Below are positions 1 through 12,829 of a DNA stretch of 64,000 bases, one piece after another. The notes under the pieces are model-generated. The model did not search any database. It saw only the letters and a program-made list of their open reading frames with translations, and had not been told where the DNA came from. The stretch is from positions 52,373,102 to 52,437,101 of the forward strand of contig NC_084886.1 of assembly GCF_958979055.1 (NCBI RefSeq), given 5' to 3'. Each line of letters starts with the position of its first letter. Within the stretch, counting starts at the first letter, position 1. Origin of the DNA: Alnus glutinosa. Its lineage: Eukaryota; Streptophyta; Magnoliopsida; Fagales; Betulaceae. The position numbers and the translations under genes are program-made.

Positions 1-170
1 CAATCATAACTCGACTTACTTAATTAAATGAGTCGGATCCCTCAACCTTAACTCGTTAATTTAGTATTGTGTTCGTGTTAGGTTCGCGAATAATCTCATA
101 AATTGACAACCCTTAATGTAAGGTTTGGGTTCATGTCGAGACATGAGTATAACATATATAGGTCAACCCT
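1..170. repeat. Partial copy of a dispersed non-autonomous element (copy A of 3)
   Basis: The first ~170 bases share a characteristic order of short phrases with 14027-14310 and 17970-18235: a tAATTAAatgagt block, an 'AACCTTAACTCgTTAATTT' block, then a TTGTGTTCGTGT-like block, and 'acATGAGTATAA'. The element is cut by the window edge. Similar sequences are common in dicot genomes as short non-autonomous elements. The superfamily cannot be assigned from this window. Confidence 0.5.
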
Positions 171-3100
171 AACATCTGCTAATTTCATTTCAAGTTGGTG
201 GGTCTTATAAAGAATTATGAACCCTAATTTTATGTAAGAATGTGTGCTTAGGCATTTTTACGAGAAAGGGACCGGGGTTAAAAAATGTGGTTGATGTTGA
301 GGAATTAAAGGAATGTTGTAAACATGCATGTAACGTTAAATGTTAATGCAGCCAATAATTCACAAAAGCCAATAAAGTTAGGTTTAGTAATTAAAATAAA
401 AATAAAATTATATCGTTATTGACTAGGACCACACTACAGTTGATCGGTGTTGGTGTAAACAAAATTTATGCATAAAAAGTAGCTTTTGGCGTGTGATCAG
501 AATAGGAAAAAGCATATATATATATATATATAAAGTGGCATTGCGTGTAATCCACAAATCAAAAAATGTTGAAAAGACAATTAATTGAACCGCAGCATGT
601 GAGGCTGAGGTGGAAAAGGGCCTCAACGACAAGGATCATCGGTGGATGCCCTAGGAATCTGTCGTTATTTAATTTCTTTCATTTTTCCTAATAATAATAA
701 TAAATAATAAATAATAAATAAAATTCATAAAATAGTGGGTTCTTATTACGGCCTATTGATAGATAACTTAATTGATAAGAGCTCTCTCTGCTCGCGTTTG
801 CCCTGAATGTTGAAGTTTGCTTTCAATTGGCAGGCAAGTCCAAAAGTTACACCTTTAATTATCTTTATTTTGGACCCATCAAAATCTCTCCCACTGTAAA
901 CACCAAGCATTGAAGCCTCAAGGCAAGCATATTGCATAGATCCCCACTCACCCATCAATCAAACACAGCAAATGGGTAAATTAAAAAAAAAAAGTAAACA
1001 ACCAAGAAAAGGCAACAAGCTAGGGATGAGACATGAATAATGGGGCGTTTTAGTTTTATTTAGGTTTTTTGTTGATGAACTTTTTTTATTTTTCTATGAA
1101 TGAGTAGCTTTGTATATCAACAACTAAACACATACAACTATTGTACCAAAAAATTAAACACATACAACTAGTTTGTATATGAACTTCTTCTCCCCTTCTT
1201 TCTCTTTCTATCTCTTCTTTCTTTCTTGCTACCTCTCTCTTTTTTGGCGTGGCGAGACTCCACCAAATTTTTCTTTTTCTCTTAATATATTTTGTAATTC
1301 AATTCTTTTTTTTTTTTTTTTTAAACAATGTTACTCTTTACACTGACTAATATAAATATATAATATATTTTAAGTAGTTTTTCATGTCAATTACTTAAAA
1401 AAAATTAAAAATATTAACCGTTTAAATCGCATCAAATCAGTCGATATAAAAATAAGTGTAAATAATAACACCACTACTTATTTTCTTTGTTGAATTCCTT
1501 TCTCTTAAATTGTGTGACACATCTTTACTCATTTCCCTATTTTTCTGTTCATTTTCTCCCGATTATTTCTTGTGCTACATCAATATCACATCATAATACT
1601 TTTAAACAAAAAAAAAAAAAAAAAAAAAAAAGGCACTCTAAAAACACATTACCAAAGGTACGTGAATCGTTTTCATACTTGCCAAGTTGCTAGATGAATC
1701 ATTTTCTTGCCGTTCACGTTCGTCTTTGAAAGAAATTTGTGATTTTGTAATGATATTCTTCTTTTGTTTACTTTTTTGCATTTTTTAGCATGTTTTTGAG
1801 TGTTTGATTTTTTAAAATTTGAATTTAACTATAATTTAATATACGAATTTCAAAGTAAATAAAATTAAAAAAGATGTTTGAATAGTTTAACTTTTATAGA
1901 TAAAATTTAAAAAAAAAATCTAATTTATTTTTAAAAAATTCCAAAAATTATAATATATAGAATCAAGATTCGTCTTTTTCTCATGCATATCATTACTTCA
2001 TCACCACGCCACCACTCAACACTCGAATATTTTATTATGGATGACCAAACCATTACAACCTTGGACGACAGAAAAAGGAGAAAATAAATTTGATTAAGAC
2101 TAATTAATGTGTAGCCGCCTCATTTTAGTCATTTTGCTCTTTATGCAGTGGGCAGCTTGACAATTAATATTATGATAATATCACCAACCAAAATTATTAA
2201 TATAATATTTGATAAATTAAAACAATTAAACGTACAACAAACCTTTTTGAGTTCTCCATGTGCTCTGTAAAGTAAGTAACGACCGAAAGTGTGTTTAGTA
2301 TAAACAAAAGAAAAAGGTTATTAATTACAAGTAAAATAACAAATTACATTAGGGAAAAAATTTAGGCTCTAATCTCCATGTGTTGGAATGAAATTTGTAC
2401 CCACCGTTGGATGGTCATTGGAAGTTGGTTTGTTTGACTAGGGGGACCATCCTATGGCGTAGAGGGAGGTCTCCTTTTACTCCATTTAAGAACGACCATT
2501 GCAGAAGAAGGCGTCGACGATACGTCAAAAGTCGTCGACCCAGTTCGGTAACTGTCACTATTCAGTATCCACTAGACACGTAGCATTCCAGGAAGAAAAA
2601 TAAATAAATAAATAAAACAATTTATAGAATTCTTTTTTAGACCCCAAAAAAATAGCCTCAATAAAACAAATATATTGTTATAAACATAAACATTAAAAAA
2701 TAAATGTGTGAAAATTATTTGAATATTTTTAAGAATATATATATATTTTTTTTATTTTGAGTTGTTATTTATTTTGAGAATATATAGAAAACTCATAGAG
2801 AGGATTTTGAAATTGATACATTTTCTGCAAGATTTAGCAATATAAACAGAAACTATTATATGTACTGTTGTCGTGTGAGTTACCCCAAATAAATTTAAAT
2901 TACGGAGAAAGAAACAAAAAAAATGAAAACATCATGAATCATGAATGACTCAATTCTCACGCTTGACATTGATATTCTTAAAGGCTTTAAAGCTAGCCCG
3001 GGAATTCTTTTGCTGTTTTCTCGAAAAGCAAACAGAGTGAATACGACACCAGTCAAGGGGAAGAACAGAAAAAGGCGGCTACCAACTTCGTTGATCTTTG

Positions 3101-3293
3101 CTGTCCAAAATGACTAAAAAATTGAAAAAAAATACACAAATTAAATGAAAGTAAGAAAAATAAAAATAAAAATGAAAGGACAAAGCAAAAGCAAAGAGAA
3201 AGAGAGTCAAGAAAAAGCATAGCAGCCAAAGTAAATTGATAAATTTTCCTAGATTCCGGAGAAGGCTTTTAACGTCCATTAGTTATGGCATGC
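171..3293. other. Intergenic, AT-rich, no convincing gene
   Basis: No open frame here has a recognisable domain or a plausible splice structure. The stretch holds T/A runs (about 1306-1322, 1609-1631), a short AT tract near 516-531, and AAT-rich simple sequence near 690-720. The 2395-2583 patch is less AT-rich and has an open frame that ends in an Arg-rich, low-complexity tail; I do not recognise it. The segment 1325-1470 resembles pieces of the MITE-like block at 39030-39510 (phrases of the type 'tttacac...ttttaagt'). Confidence 0.5.
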
Positions 3294-3301
3294 TATAAAT
3301 A
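3294..3301 (+). promoter_or_regulatory. TATA box of the AAA ATPase gene
   Basis: TATAAATA lies about 530 bases before the chosen start codon. It would put transcription initiation near 3325. The leader (about 3325-3833) is long and contains several short upstream ATGs (for example an 8-codon one at 3481), so a leader intron is likely. CAG/GTACTC near 3540 could be its donor, but the acceptor is not certain. Confidence 0.5.
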
Positions 3302-3833
3302 GTTGAAGAGGGCCAGACCACATAGAGAAGTCAGTCATTACCTGTCAAGAACATTATACCAACGTTGTCTTCGGTAGCGAGATATATTTACATTTTCTTC
3401 TCTGTCCAAAATCTTCCACACCAACCCATTTTCTTGGATTCTTTTTAAAATTCCCAAGCCTGAATCTTTACTCCATTTTCATGATCGTCTACGTAACTTT
3501 TCCTTGAGTATCATCATATAGCATCTTGTAGATTCAGGGCAGGTACTCTAAGCCTCTTGAGTAACCCTTTTCCTTGGTTTCTTTTGTGGATCTTTGCGTT
3601 CCATTCTCACCAACTTTCTTGAATGTCATAGCGTTTTTATCAATATTCGTCCAAGCTTTTTGAATAGTTAAGGAAGTTTGTGACTGAAGAAATTAACCTT
3701 TTTGTGATGAAATGGTTTTGGTAAATTTGGCCCCAGAAAACGTTGGGGAGTGAATGATATATCATATATGCACATAGATCAGTTGTAATATATCCTCTAA
3801 GAGTGGTTAAAAGGGTGTTTGGAATTGGAGAAC

Positions 3834-6800
3834 ATGGAGCAGAAGCACATTTTGTTGTCGGCTTTGAGCGTTGGGGTCGGCCTTGGGGTGGGGCTGGGAT
3901 TGAGTTCCGGACAGACAGTGAGCAAATGGGTAGGCGGGAATTGGTCATTGGATGAGATTTCAGCGGAGCAGATTGAGCAGGAGCTTATGAGGCAGGTGGT
4001 GGATGGGAAGGATAGCGAAGTCACATTCGACGAGTTTCCTTATTACATAAGGTAATTGAAGAATTCGTCAGATATGACACATGGTGTTTGATATTTTAGT
4101 GGATCAGGTTGATATTTATATCGGGGGGCCTAAAAAGATGCATATCCGTAAAGGAATTGAGTTGGTGTCTACAAAATTTGTGCACATGGATCTGTTACAA
4201 GTTGACTTGTTAATTTTATGGTTTTCTGCTCTTAATCTGCTGGTCTTTCTATTTGATTTTTTTTAGTTGACTTGCTATGGAGGTTTTTATTAATGGGGGT
4301 TATCTAAGCTCCACAGATTTTGTAATAATATTTGCTAATTGATTTTTAACGATCTTTGCTCCTTGCCAATCCTGAGGTTCCCCTGTTCTTTGTTTTATTT
4401 ATTTTTTTTCTGTTCAATTGATTTTTTTTTTTTTTTTAAAAAAAAATTGCGATGGACCCAATTAAGTTTAAAACAGAACAACAAGTTCAGAGAATTAAGG
4501 GTAATAGTTCATATATCCTATAAACATGTATAAGAACTGCTTATTAACAAAGTGAATCTAGTACTGTACATCTGTGCCTAATATTATTATGTGATGCTCG
4601 AGTATGATTCCCAGGTTAAAGCATTTTTTTTCCTTTGGTTTTTCCTGTTTAGAGTCTAAGATTTATTCAAGTTCTGTTGTTTTCAGGAAGTATGTACATG
4701 TACTGCCTTGTATTCCATATGCTAATTGGTGTACTTGCATCTTGAATTCAGATCTATGTTAGAACTTTTATTCTTAAGAGCATGTCAACAATGTCTTTGT
4801 CCTGTTCAGGATAATCTTTCACCCTTGTGGTACCCTTTATAACATGGCTATTCTATAATTGATTATAATGCATAATTAGTGGAAGCTGATGAGGCACGTT
4901 CTTACCAGCTTACTTAGTATTTCTTGTGTGTCCTAGTCATGTGGATTTTTGTTAAACTTTTGTGCAAAAGAGGGCATCTAATCCATGGTAAGGAACATGG
5001 GAGGAGGTTTGTGTGGGAAGAGGAAAGAAAGAAAGAGGAGTCTTCTCAGGGTTAATCTTTCTGGCCTTTAAACATCCTTGAAGAGAATTATGTAATCATG
5101 AGGACTCAGAAAGTCCAAGCTGGACCAAGATACTAACTTGGGACTATGTCAGTGAGATGGTAGAACATACAGGCTTATTGTGAATATTTAGTGTTACTTC
5201 TATGTGGACCTATATTACCTAATATCTGTTATAGACCTGTTTAGCTTGTACGTTTTATAGTTTACATAATGCTAATATTTTATTCTTGAATGACTGTATT
5301 TGATGCAACGATTTCGTCTTCTCATGTCCACCATTTTGATAATATAATGACAGTGAGAGAACTCGGGTGTTATTGACGAGTGCTGCATATGTTCATTTAA
5401 AGCATGCTGATTTTTCCAAGCACACACGGAACCTTCCACCGGCAAGTAGGGCTATTTTGCTCTCCGGACATGCCGGTATGTAATTTGGAAATGTTATCCA
5501 ATCCTGCACTAAGGAATTTATGTTTTGAAGTTCACCTTTAACTTAATCTTGGTTGCATTTTCAATTTTCTGAAGAACTTTACCAGCAAATGCTCGCTAAG
5601 GCTTTAGCACACCGCTTTGAGTCAAAGTTGCTGCTGCTTGATGTCAGTGACTTTTCTCTGAAGGTAACATTTACAGCTTTTATCTTCCTTAACTTTAAGT
5701 TTGATACTCTCTGAAGGTAACATTTACCGCTTTTATCTTCCTTAACTTTAAGTTTGATACAGTAATACTTATATCTTTCATGTTCACCTTCCCACAGATG
5801 CAGAGCAAATATGGTTGTGCTAAAAAAGAATCTGTAAGACATCTCTGCTTTATACTGAGAAATGAGCATTGATTTTGTGTTTTCCGAGCACCACATTGTG
5901 TCTTTCATTTCCTGAATGCGTATGTTAAACATAGTAAGTAGGTAATGGTTTACCATGAATTCCAATGTAGGGGTGCCATTGTTGTGTAAACTCAATGTCA
6001 CTGATTTTTGAACTGCATTTGATGTATTCTTGCCACACTTTATTTTCGTACTCATGTTAAAGGGAATTGCAAGCAATTAGCTCTAAGTGGAAATTTTCCT
6101 TGTTTTGCTTCTTTTTGTAGTCTTTCAAGAGGTCCATTTCAGAAGTAACATTGGGGCGAATGTCCAGTTTGTTTGGTTCCTTTTCAAGCCTTCCTCCAAG
6201 TGGGGAAACTAGAGGTATGGAAAAGAAGTAAAGCTCTTTATTTATTTTATATCAATGTATTTTTGTTTGGAGGGTGAAGTAAAGCTGCCTCTATTGAATG
6301 TTTTTTATTGGTAATGGTTAGTCTCATAAATTTATGAACTTTATCTTGACGTTACTATTTTTGCATGTATTTTTAGTTATTATGTTTCCTAACTCTAATT
6401 GAGAATTCTTCTACAGGGACATTGCATCGGCAAAGCAGTGCTATGGATGTCAAATCAAGGTACTGTGTATCAGTTAGATCCAACCAATAATATTGCCAAC
6501 CCAACTTGTCGAGATATATGGCGTTGCAATGGGTCAATTTTGACCATTGGTTCACAATCCAATACAGGCAACATGTCAGGTTTCTCTTCTAACCAGTGCC
6601 TTTATATATTTGCAGGGCTATTGAAGGTTCTAGCAATCCTTCAAAACTTCGGAGGAATGCTTCAGCTATGTCTGATATGAGTAGCATCAGTTCTCAATGT
6701 GCTCCCATAAATCCAGGTTATACATCAGTACTATTTCTTTCTTCACTTTTTTCCTTCACAAAAGAAAAATGAAAAATACTAGCCGAATACCTTGGCATTC

Positions 6801-9800
6801 ATTGTTGATTAATTTCGGATTCTTTTGCAATCTGTTAGTCCTTATATTCGCAAAATTTTAGTTCGTAAAGCGAGTTGGTTGCAACTGAATGACTTTGATG
6901 TTCACGACGATACATTATTTATCTGGTGGTTATGATATCTAAAAAGCAGTTATTGGAAGCTGCCTAATTGTAAAAGTGTTTCAAGTTCATTTCCAAATCA
7001 AACAGAATTTGCCTTTCTCATAGGAATGATAAGGTGGAAGGCAAATGTTTTTGGTACAACATACCACTGCCTCGTAGAGAGACACATTGGGTGGGGTTCA
7101 CTGTTCAGTGGATCTAATGAAGATTCTCTCCTAAAACATTAATCAACTTAATGAACTTAGGGAGTTAGGCAAAAGGAAAAGAGGCTCATTTATTATATCT
7201 TAACTAAATTATCACTCCTAGTTTCATATCAATGAATAGACAAGATAATTAAGTTCATTCAATCATTGCTGTTTTCATTTCAGTAGACATAAGTGTAGGG
7301 TAACAAAGAGGACAGCTTTTCCTAATTTACCTATCCTAATTGTAGACCATTTGCTTTTGCTGACATGATCCTTGCAAGTACTCTCTTTTTCTGGGTGAAA
7401 TTTCTGCAGTTGCTTGTATTGTAGACTGAATAAGTACCTAATGTATCCTTTGCCATAAATTTCTACACCTACATTCTTCAAGTTCTATCCTTCGGTTATT
7501 TCTAATCGGATATATAAATTGGTCAAGAGTTTAATTTATGGCTATCGGTTCTTAAAAGTTAACTTCACCACTTCAAAAAAGCTGAAGATCAGTAGCAAGC
7601 ATTTATAACTCCCTTTACTATGATGATTCTCTCAACTTTGAAATTAATACAAATTCATAACAGCCTTTGAAACCTATTTTCTTATTACAATCCATGCTCC
7701 ACCAGAACATTATCTTTATTTTACTTCATCACAGCTAAATTCTGGCAATCATAAATGTATGGCGGTCAATCAGTTACATATATGTAGGAACCTGTGTAGA
7801 TATTATACTTACTGTTTCCTTGGGATTCTCTTGGTTTTTAGCTCCACTCAAGCGCTCGAGCAGCTGGTGCTTTGATGAGAAGCTTTTTCTACAGTCACTT
7901 TACAAGGTAACATCATCATGGATAAGCTGCTTATCTTAAAAAATAAATTCCTTTTGTATTTGTGCATGATGTTGTCTGAATGATATTTACAATTAATGTA
8001 GATAACAAATACTAGCTAATGCAACTAGGGGATAGTCCCAACTGCAGACTTATGGTAGTTTCTTTTTTGTTCTTTTTTTTATTATTATTTTAAAAAATTC
8101 CGAATTTATTGTTTATTCTGTTTATAATTTTTCCCTTCTGAATCTAAAAAGTAGCAACATATATACAATACAACCTGGTTATGTACCTTTCCAATACCTA
8201 ACCTAACAGTAAGAGATATCATTTCCCCTACAGGTCTTGGTTTCAATATCAGAAACTGGTTCCATTATTTTATACCTCAGGGACGTTGGACAGCTTCTCC
8301 TCCAATCACAAAGATTATACAATTTGTTCAACAAATTGTTAAAGAAACTCTCGGGTTCAGTGCTGATACTTGGTTCCCGGATGTTGGACCCAGAAGATGA
8401 TTGCAGAGAAGTGGATGAGAGGCTCACTCTTTTGTTCCCATACAATATTGAGATCACACCACCTGAAGATGAGACTCATCTTGTCAGCTGGAAAGCCCAA
8501 CTGGAAGAGGACATGAAGATGATCCAGTTTCAAGATAACAAAAACCACATTGCCGAGGTACTAGCAGCAAATGATCTTGAATGCGACGATTTGGGCTCAA
8601 TCTGCCATGCTGATACAATGGTTCTCTGTACCTACATAGAAGAAATTGTGGTATCAGCAATATCTTATCATTTGATGAAAAACAAGGATCCAGAATACCG
8701 AAATGGAAAGCTTGTTATATCATCTCAGAGGTAGCTATCTTTGTCTAACTATGATTTCTTACTTAGCTCTTGAGAATTAATCAATTTCCATTTAATTACT
8801 AATCTGTTTGGAAACAGCTTGTCCCATGGAGTGAGTGTATTCCAGGAAGGTAAAAGTGGTGGGAAAGATACTCTCAAAATGGAGACTAATGCTGAATCTT
8901 CGAAGGTTCATTTTCCATCTCAATGTTATCTACTTCTCACAATATGAGCATAATGGAACTACTGTAACAGAATCTGATTCAATCATTTATATATTTTCTT
9001 GAATTGTAGGAAACTGAAGTGGAAGAGGCTGTTGATGCAAAGACTGAGTCGAAGTCTGAAACCCCTGTACCTGAAAACAAAAGTGAGACAGAGAAATCTG
9101 TCCCTGCAATGAAGAAGGATGGCGAGAATGCACCACCACCAAAGACTGTAAGTTCCAAGTTGTTCAATACTTAACTGAAAATGGAAATAAACATTCATTG
9201 AATTGGATATGAATCCTCAAGTAATCTGTCCCCGTGATTTTGTAATCTAGTGTGCATTATTAGTCGAATCTCAGTCCATGCTCTCATGTATACGAGTAAT
9301 TTAGATCTTTATATTTCATATATAATTTGTTTGTACCTAGTACATCTTGTTCATGGAAATTTTCGACATCCTTGCAAAGGAAAATGAATTCTCAGTTATA
9401 AATCAATTAAAAATAAGAAGGAATTGAAACAAAAAACATTACTGCTTAATATACATGTTTGGTATCTGAATCTCTTATAGTGCCTTGTCTAATATATTAG
9501 TAATTATTTTTTTATTTTCTTTTTTATTATTACACAATATAGATTTGGTAATAGAACTACCTTTCAGAAGAAAAACTACCATGCCATGTAATTGGGCCTG
9601 AAAAAAGTAAAATAGCTGGCACAATTGTCCTGGTTTCAATCAATGCTGATTGACATTTTTGTTTTATATCTAGAGTATGTAACTTTTCTTAGCAATTTTG
9701 TATGTATGTGTTCCCAAGATAGCTGACAAACACTTTAAACCTTTTAAACAGTTAATTCAACACCATCATCTATTAGTTTATGGCCTTGGTTACATGAAGT

Positions 9801-12800
9801 CCATGAGTTACAGATACAATCATATTGGTCATCTTTCTTAGAGTACCTTTTTTTTTTTGGTTCTTCCATTCTTGTCTTACTATTGAAGTCTCATGATGGT
9901 CCTACAGGAATTTCCTCCTGACAATGAGTTTGAGAAGCGCATGAGGCCAGAGGTTATCCCTGCCAATGAAATTGGAGTGACATTTGCAGATATTGGTGCC
10001 TTGGATGATATTAAGGAATCACTTCAGGAGCTGGTCATGCTCCCTCTTCGAAGACCAGACCTTTTCAAAGGAGGCCTCCTCAAGCCTTGCAGAGGTATAT
10101 TGCTTTTTGGGCCTCCTGGTACTGGAAAAACAATGTTGGCAAAAGCTATTGCTAATGAAGCTGGAGCAAGTTTCATCAATGTCTCAATGTCCACCATCAC
10201 TTCAAAATGGTTTGGGGAGGATGAAAAGAACGTCCGAGCTCTGTTCACACTTGCAGCAAAGGTCTCCCCAACAATCATTTTTGTAGATGAGGTTGATAGC
10301 ATGCTTGGGCAGCGGACTAGAGTTGGGGAGCATGAGGCCATGCGTAAGATTAAAAATGAGTTCATGACACACTGGGATGGGCTGTTAACAAAACCTGGCG
10401 AACAGATCCTTGTTCTTGCCGCGACCAACAGGCCATTTGACCTTGATGAAGCAATTATTAGGCGGTTTGAGCGAAGGTACTACTGCATATTTGTCTTACC
10501 ATTTGACATATCTGATCGGTGTCTCCATCATCATGTCCATGCATGTGTTGTCTTTATCAATGAAGAGATGTCCTACCAAATGCACGAGATCCCAAACTGC
10601 ACTTTAATACTCTACCTAATATCCTTTCTGGGCTTTCCCAATTTATTCTTCAACTGACATGTCATGCCTCAGGAAAGCACATCTTTCCTTTTACCCCTTA
10701 TCTTACATTGTCCATTTTTCAATCAAGGTGATCACCACCTTAAGGAAAATTCTCCTTATCATTCATAAATATTTTGACTCAAAATTAGTGTTTCTTCACA
10801 AACTTGAATTTATATGTTGCTAACCTATTTTAAGCCTCCTAGACGTAATCAATGGCTTCATGACAATGTTTGTGGCACTATTGCTTGATCATGTTTTCCA
10901 CTTTTGTGTCGTAGAATAATAATTCTTAATTACCAAGACTTTCCAAAAAATCTTTATGCCATACTTAGAGGAAGCTTTCAAGGATTAATTTCTGGTGGAT
11001 AAAATTGTAAATGAACTTCATGTTTGCTAATTCTGAAGCTTTCCTATTTTGAGCAGAGTTATGGTTGGTCTTCCATCCATTGCAAGCAGGGAAATGATCT
11101 TGAGAACTCTTCTGGCAAAAGAAAAAGTTGAAAATCTTAACTATAAGGAGCTTGCAACCATGACAGAAGGATATAGTGGAAGCGATCTAAAGGTTTGTTT
11201 CCTTAGAAAATGAATAATTTAAACCTTAATTGGCTGTGATCAGCTCATGAAATTTGCTTCTGGAAACAGAATTTGTGCGTAACAGCAGCTTATCGACCTG
11301 TTAGGGAGCTATTACAACAGGAGAGATTGAAGGATGTGGTAACTACATTTAATCTTTTCCTCTTTCCTGACATAATTCCTAATCTTTAACGCAATGCTTA
11401 ATGAATCCAATCAATTTTAACTACAGGAGAAAAAACTTAAAGATGAAGAGGGCAAGAGTTCAGAGGCTACTTCTTCAGAGACAAAAGAAGAAGACAAAGA
11501 GGACCAAGTAATTACCTTGAGGCCTTTAAACATGGAAGATTTGAGGCAGGCAAAGACTCAGGTAAACTTACTTGAATTTCCTTTCGTTTTAACTGCTCTC
11601 TATAATTTTTAATCTGATACAAGTCCTCTTCATCAACTTTAAGCTTACTGCTATCAATTTCTCTCCCAGCAGTGTGCTTAGAACTGTTGTTCTTGAGCCA
11701 ATGTATAATAGCTTGTTTTATATTTCCATGTTAAAATAATAAGATAGGGTCATTGTCTGGTCCCTCTGGTGCAATGGTAAACTTGGGCTGTCTAGTTCAA
11801 GTGCACTGCGATGCGGGACAACAAGAAATTAAGAAGAAAAGTTGAAGAGAGGGAGAAGAAGCAGATAAGAGAAGTAAGAGAAGAAGAAGAAGTAGCAGAA
11901 GAAGCGAGAGAAGGAAGAAAATTCAGTAGGAAGAAGAAGACAAACAGTCTATCGATTTTTTAATTCATCAAAACCTACTTACCACAAAACAAAATTATGC
12001 TTAAATATGCTAGGGACTAAGTCCTAACCCTAACCCTAGTGACACTTGGGCTGACCGCCCGCTAAAATAACATAGAGCCTAACTAAATTAACATAACCTA
12101 AAGTCTGACAAATAAAATAACTTAACACTGAAAAAAAAAATATGACATAATCAAAAGTGCCAAAAGTAAAATCTCGTGCTCTCAAGGCTTGTCATCCCCC
12201 AATATCAGGGTCCAAACACACCTGTAATTACTGGCCTGTATCTGGTGTCCCCATCACACTGGTTAGTAGGACTTCATATACAAAGTAAGCAAAGATTACT
12301 CCATTTGATTTTTCTTCGAATTCACAAATAGACCCTACTCTGCTCTTACTTCTCACTGAACTCTCTGCAATCTTGTGTTTATTGGATATTTTCAAGTTTC
12401 TCAGGAATGAACTTCTCTCTTTAACTCTAACCTTGTGGTTTAAGGTTTCAAAGTGTAGCCTGGATCAATAATCATATTAATATTTTTGATCTTACCTTAG
12501 TGCTACTTTGTCTATAAGGAGATGATCAACCAGTTGAATGGTCATTTTTCTTCCTTAATAGCTAAAAATTTGTAAATTAAGTCAAGGATCTAACTTGTGC
12601 CTGTCTTGATTATTTTTTAAGTATGGCATACAGATTAAACTTAAACAATTCTATGTTCTGCCAACAGAATCTCTCTTTTTTTCCATAGTTGTTTATATGT
12701 GTAAATGTAATGCAGGTTGCGGCAAGTTTTGCTGAGGAGGGATCAATTATGGGCGAGCTGAAGCACTGGAATGATTTGTATGGGGAAGGAGGTTCGAGGA

Positions 12801-12829
12801 AGAAGAAACAACTAACTTACTTCCTATAG
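3834..12829 (+). CDS. AAA+ ATPase, MSP1/ATAD1-like meiotic clade (AT5G52882/AT4G28000 type)
   Basis: Sixteen coding exons join without frame breaks into 837 residues: 3834-4051, 5354-5475, 5575-5663, 5798-5833, 6121-6214, 6417-6459, 6616-6716, 7842-7906, 8234-8730, 8818-8905, 9010-9147, 9908-10476, 11057-11192, 11270-11338, 11427-11561 and 12716-12829. The N-terminus has a Gly-rich hydrophobic segment (about residues 6-27), likely a membrane anchor. The middle is long and family-specific, with an acidic/Lys-rich linker. The AAA core has Walker A GPPGTGKT (565-572), Walker B IIFVDE (620-625) and an Arg-finger run RRFERR (about 682-687). The family is close to Msp1/ATAD1 and spastin/katanin ATPases, which unfold or extract proteins, often at membranes; the plant substrate is not known to me. 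The start is the ATG opening MEQKHILLSAL, which matches the family. Oddities are a duplicated splice donor after exon 3 and a 1.15-kb last intron with repeat-like DNA. Confidence 0.95.
5655..5760 (+). repeat. 53-bp tandem duplication spanning a splice donor
   Basis: Positions 5655-5707 and 5708-5760 are the same 53 bases with one visible mismatch (a/c at ttacAg/ttacCg). The first copy contains the last 9 bases of AAA exon 3 and its donor (AAG/GTAACA at 5663/5664). The second copy therefore carries an identical donor 53 bases downstream, inside the intron. Confidence 0.9.
11752..12240. repeat. Repeat-like insertion in the last AAA intron
   Basis: This part of the 1.15-kb intron 15 differs from its surroundings. 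It starts with a tRNA-like phrase: TGGTGCAATGG matches the pol III box A consensus, and a near box B (GTTCAAGTG) follows ~20 bases later. Next come purine runs (gaagaagaag) and then a CCTAACCCTAACCCTAG telomere-like stretch at about 12013-12030. The same order (gaagaggaag, then CCCTAAC repeats, then an AT-rich tail) is seen at 47098-47340. It may be a SINE-headed or composite non-autonomous element; I saw no clear target-site duplication. Confidence 0.35.

Noticed and set aside
2395-2583. 62-codon Arg-rich frame as a gene
   Set aside because: Composition is low-complexity at its end, with no homologous motif and no promoter or splice signals in support.
10477-10657. Extension of AAA exon 12 into the intron (254-residue frame)
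   Set aside because: Family alignment needs the splice at CGAAG/GTACT; the extension has no family similarity and the next exon restores RVMVGLPS.
11752-11800. tRNA gene suggested by a box A match
   Set aside because: Box B is imperfect, spacing to box A is too short and no cloverleaf can be drawn; it reads as a SINE-like head at most.
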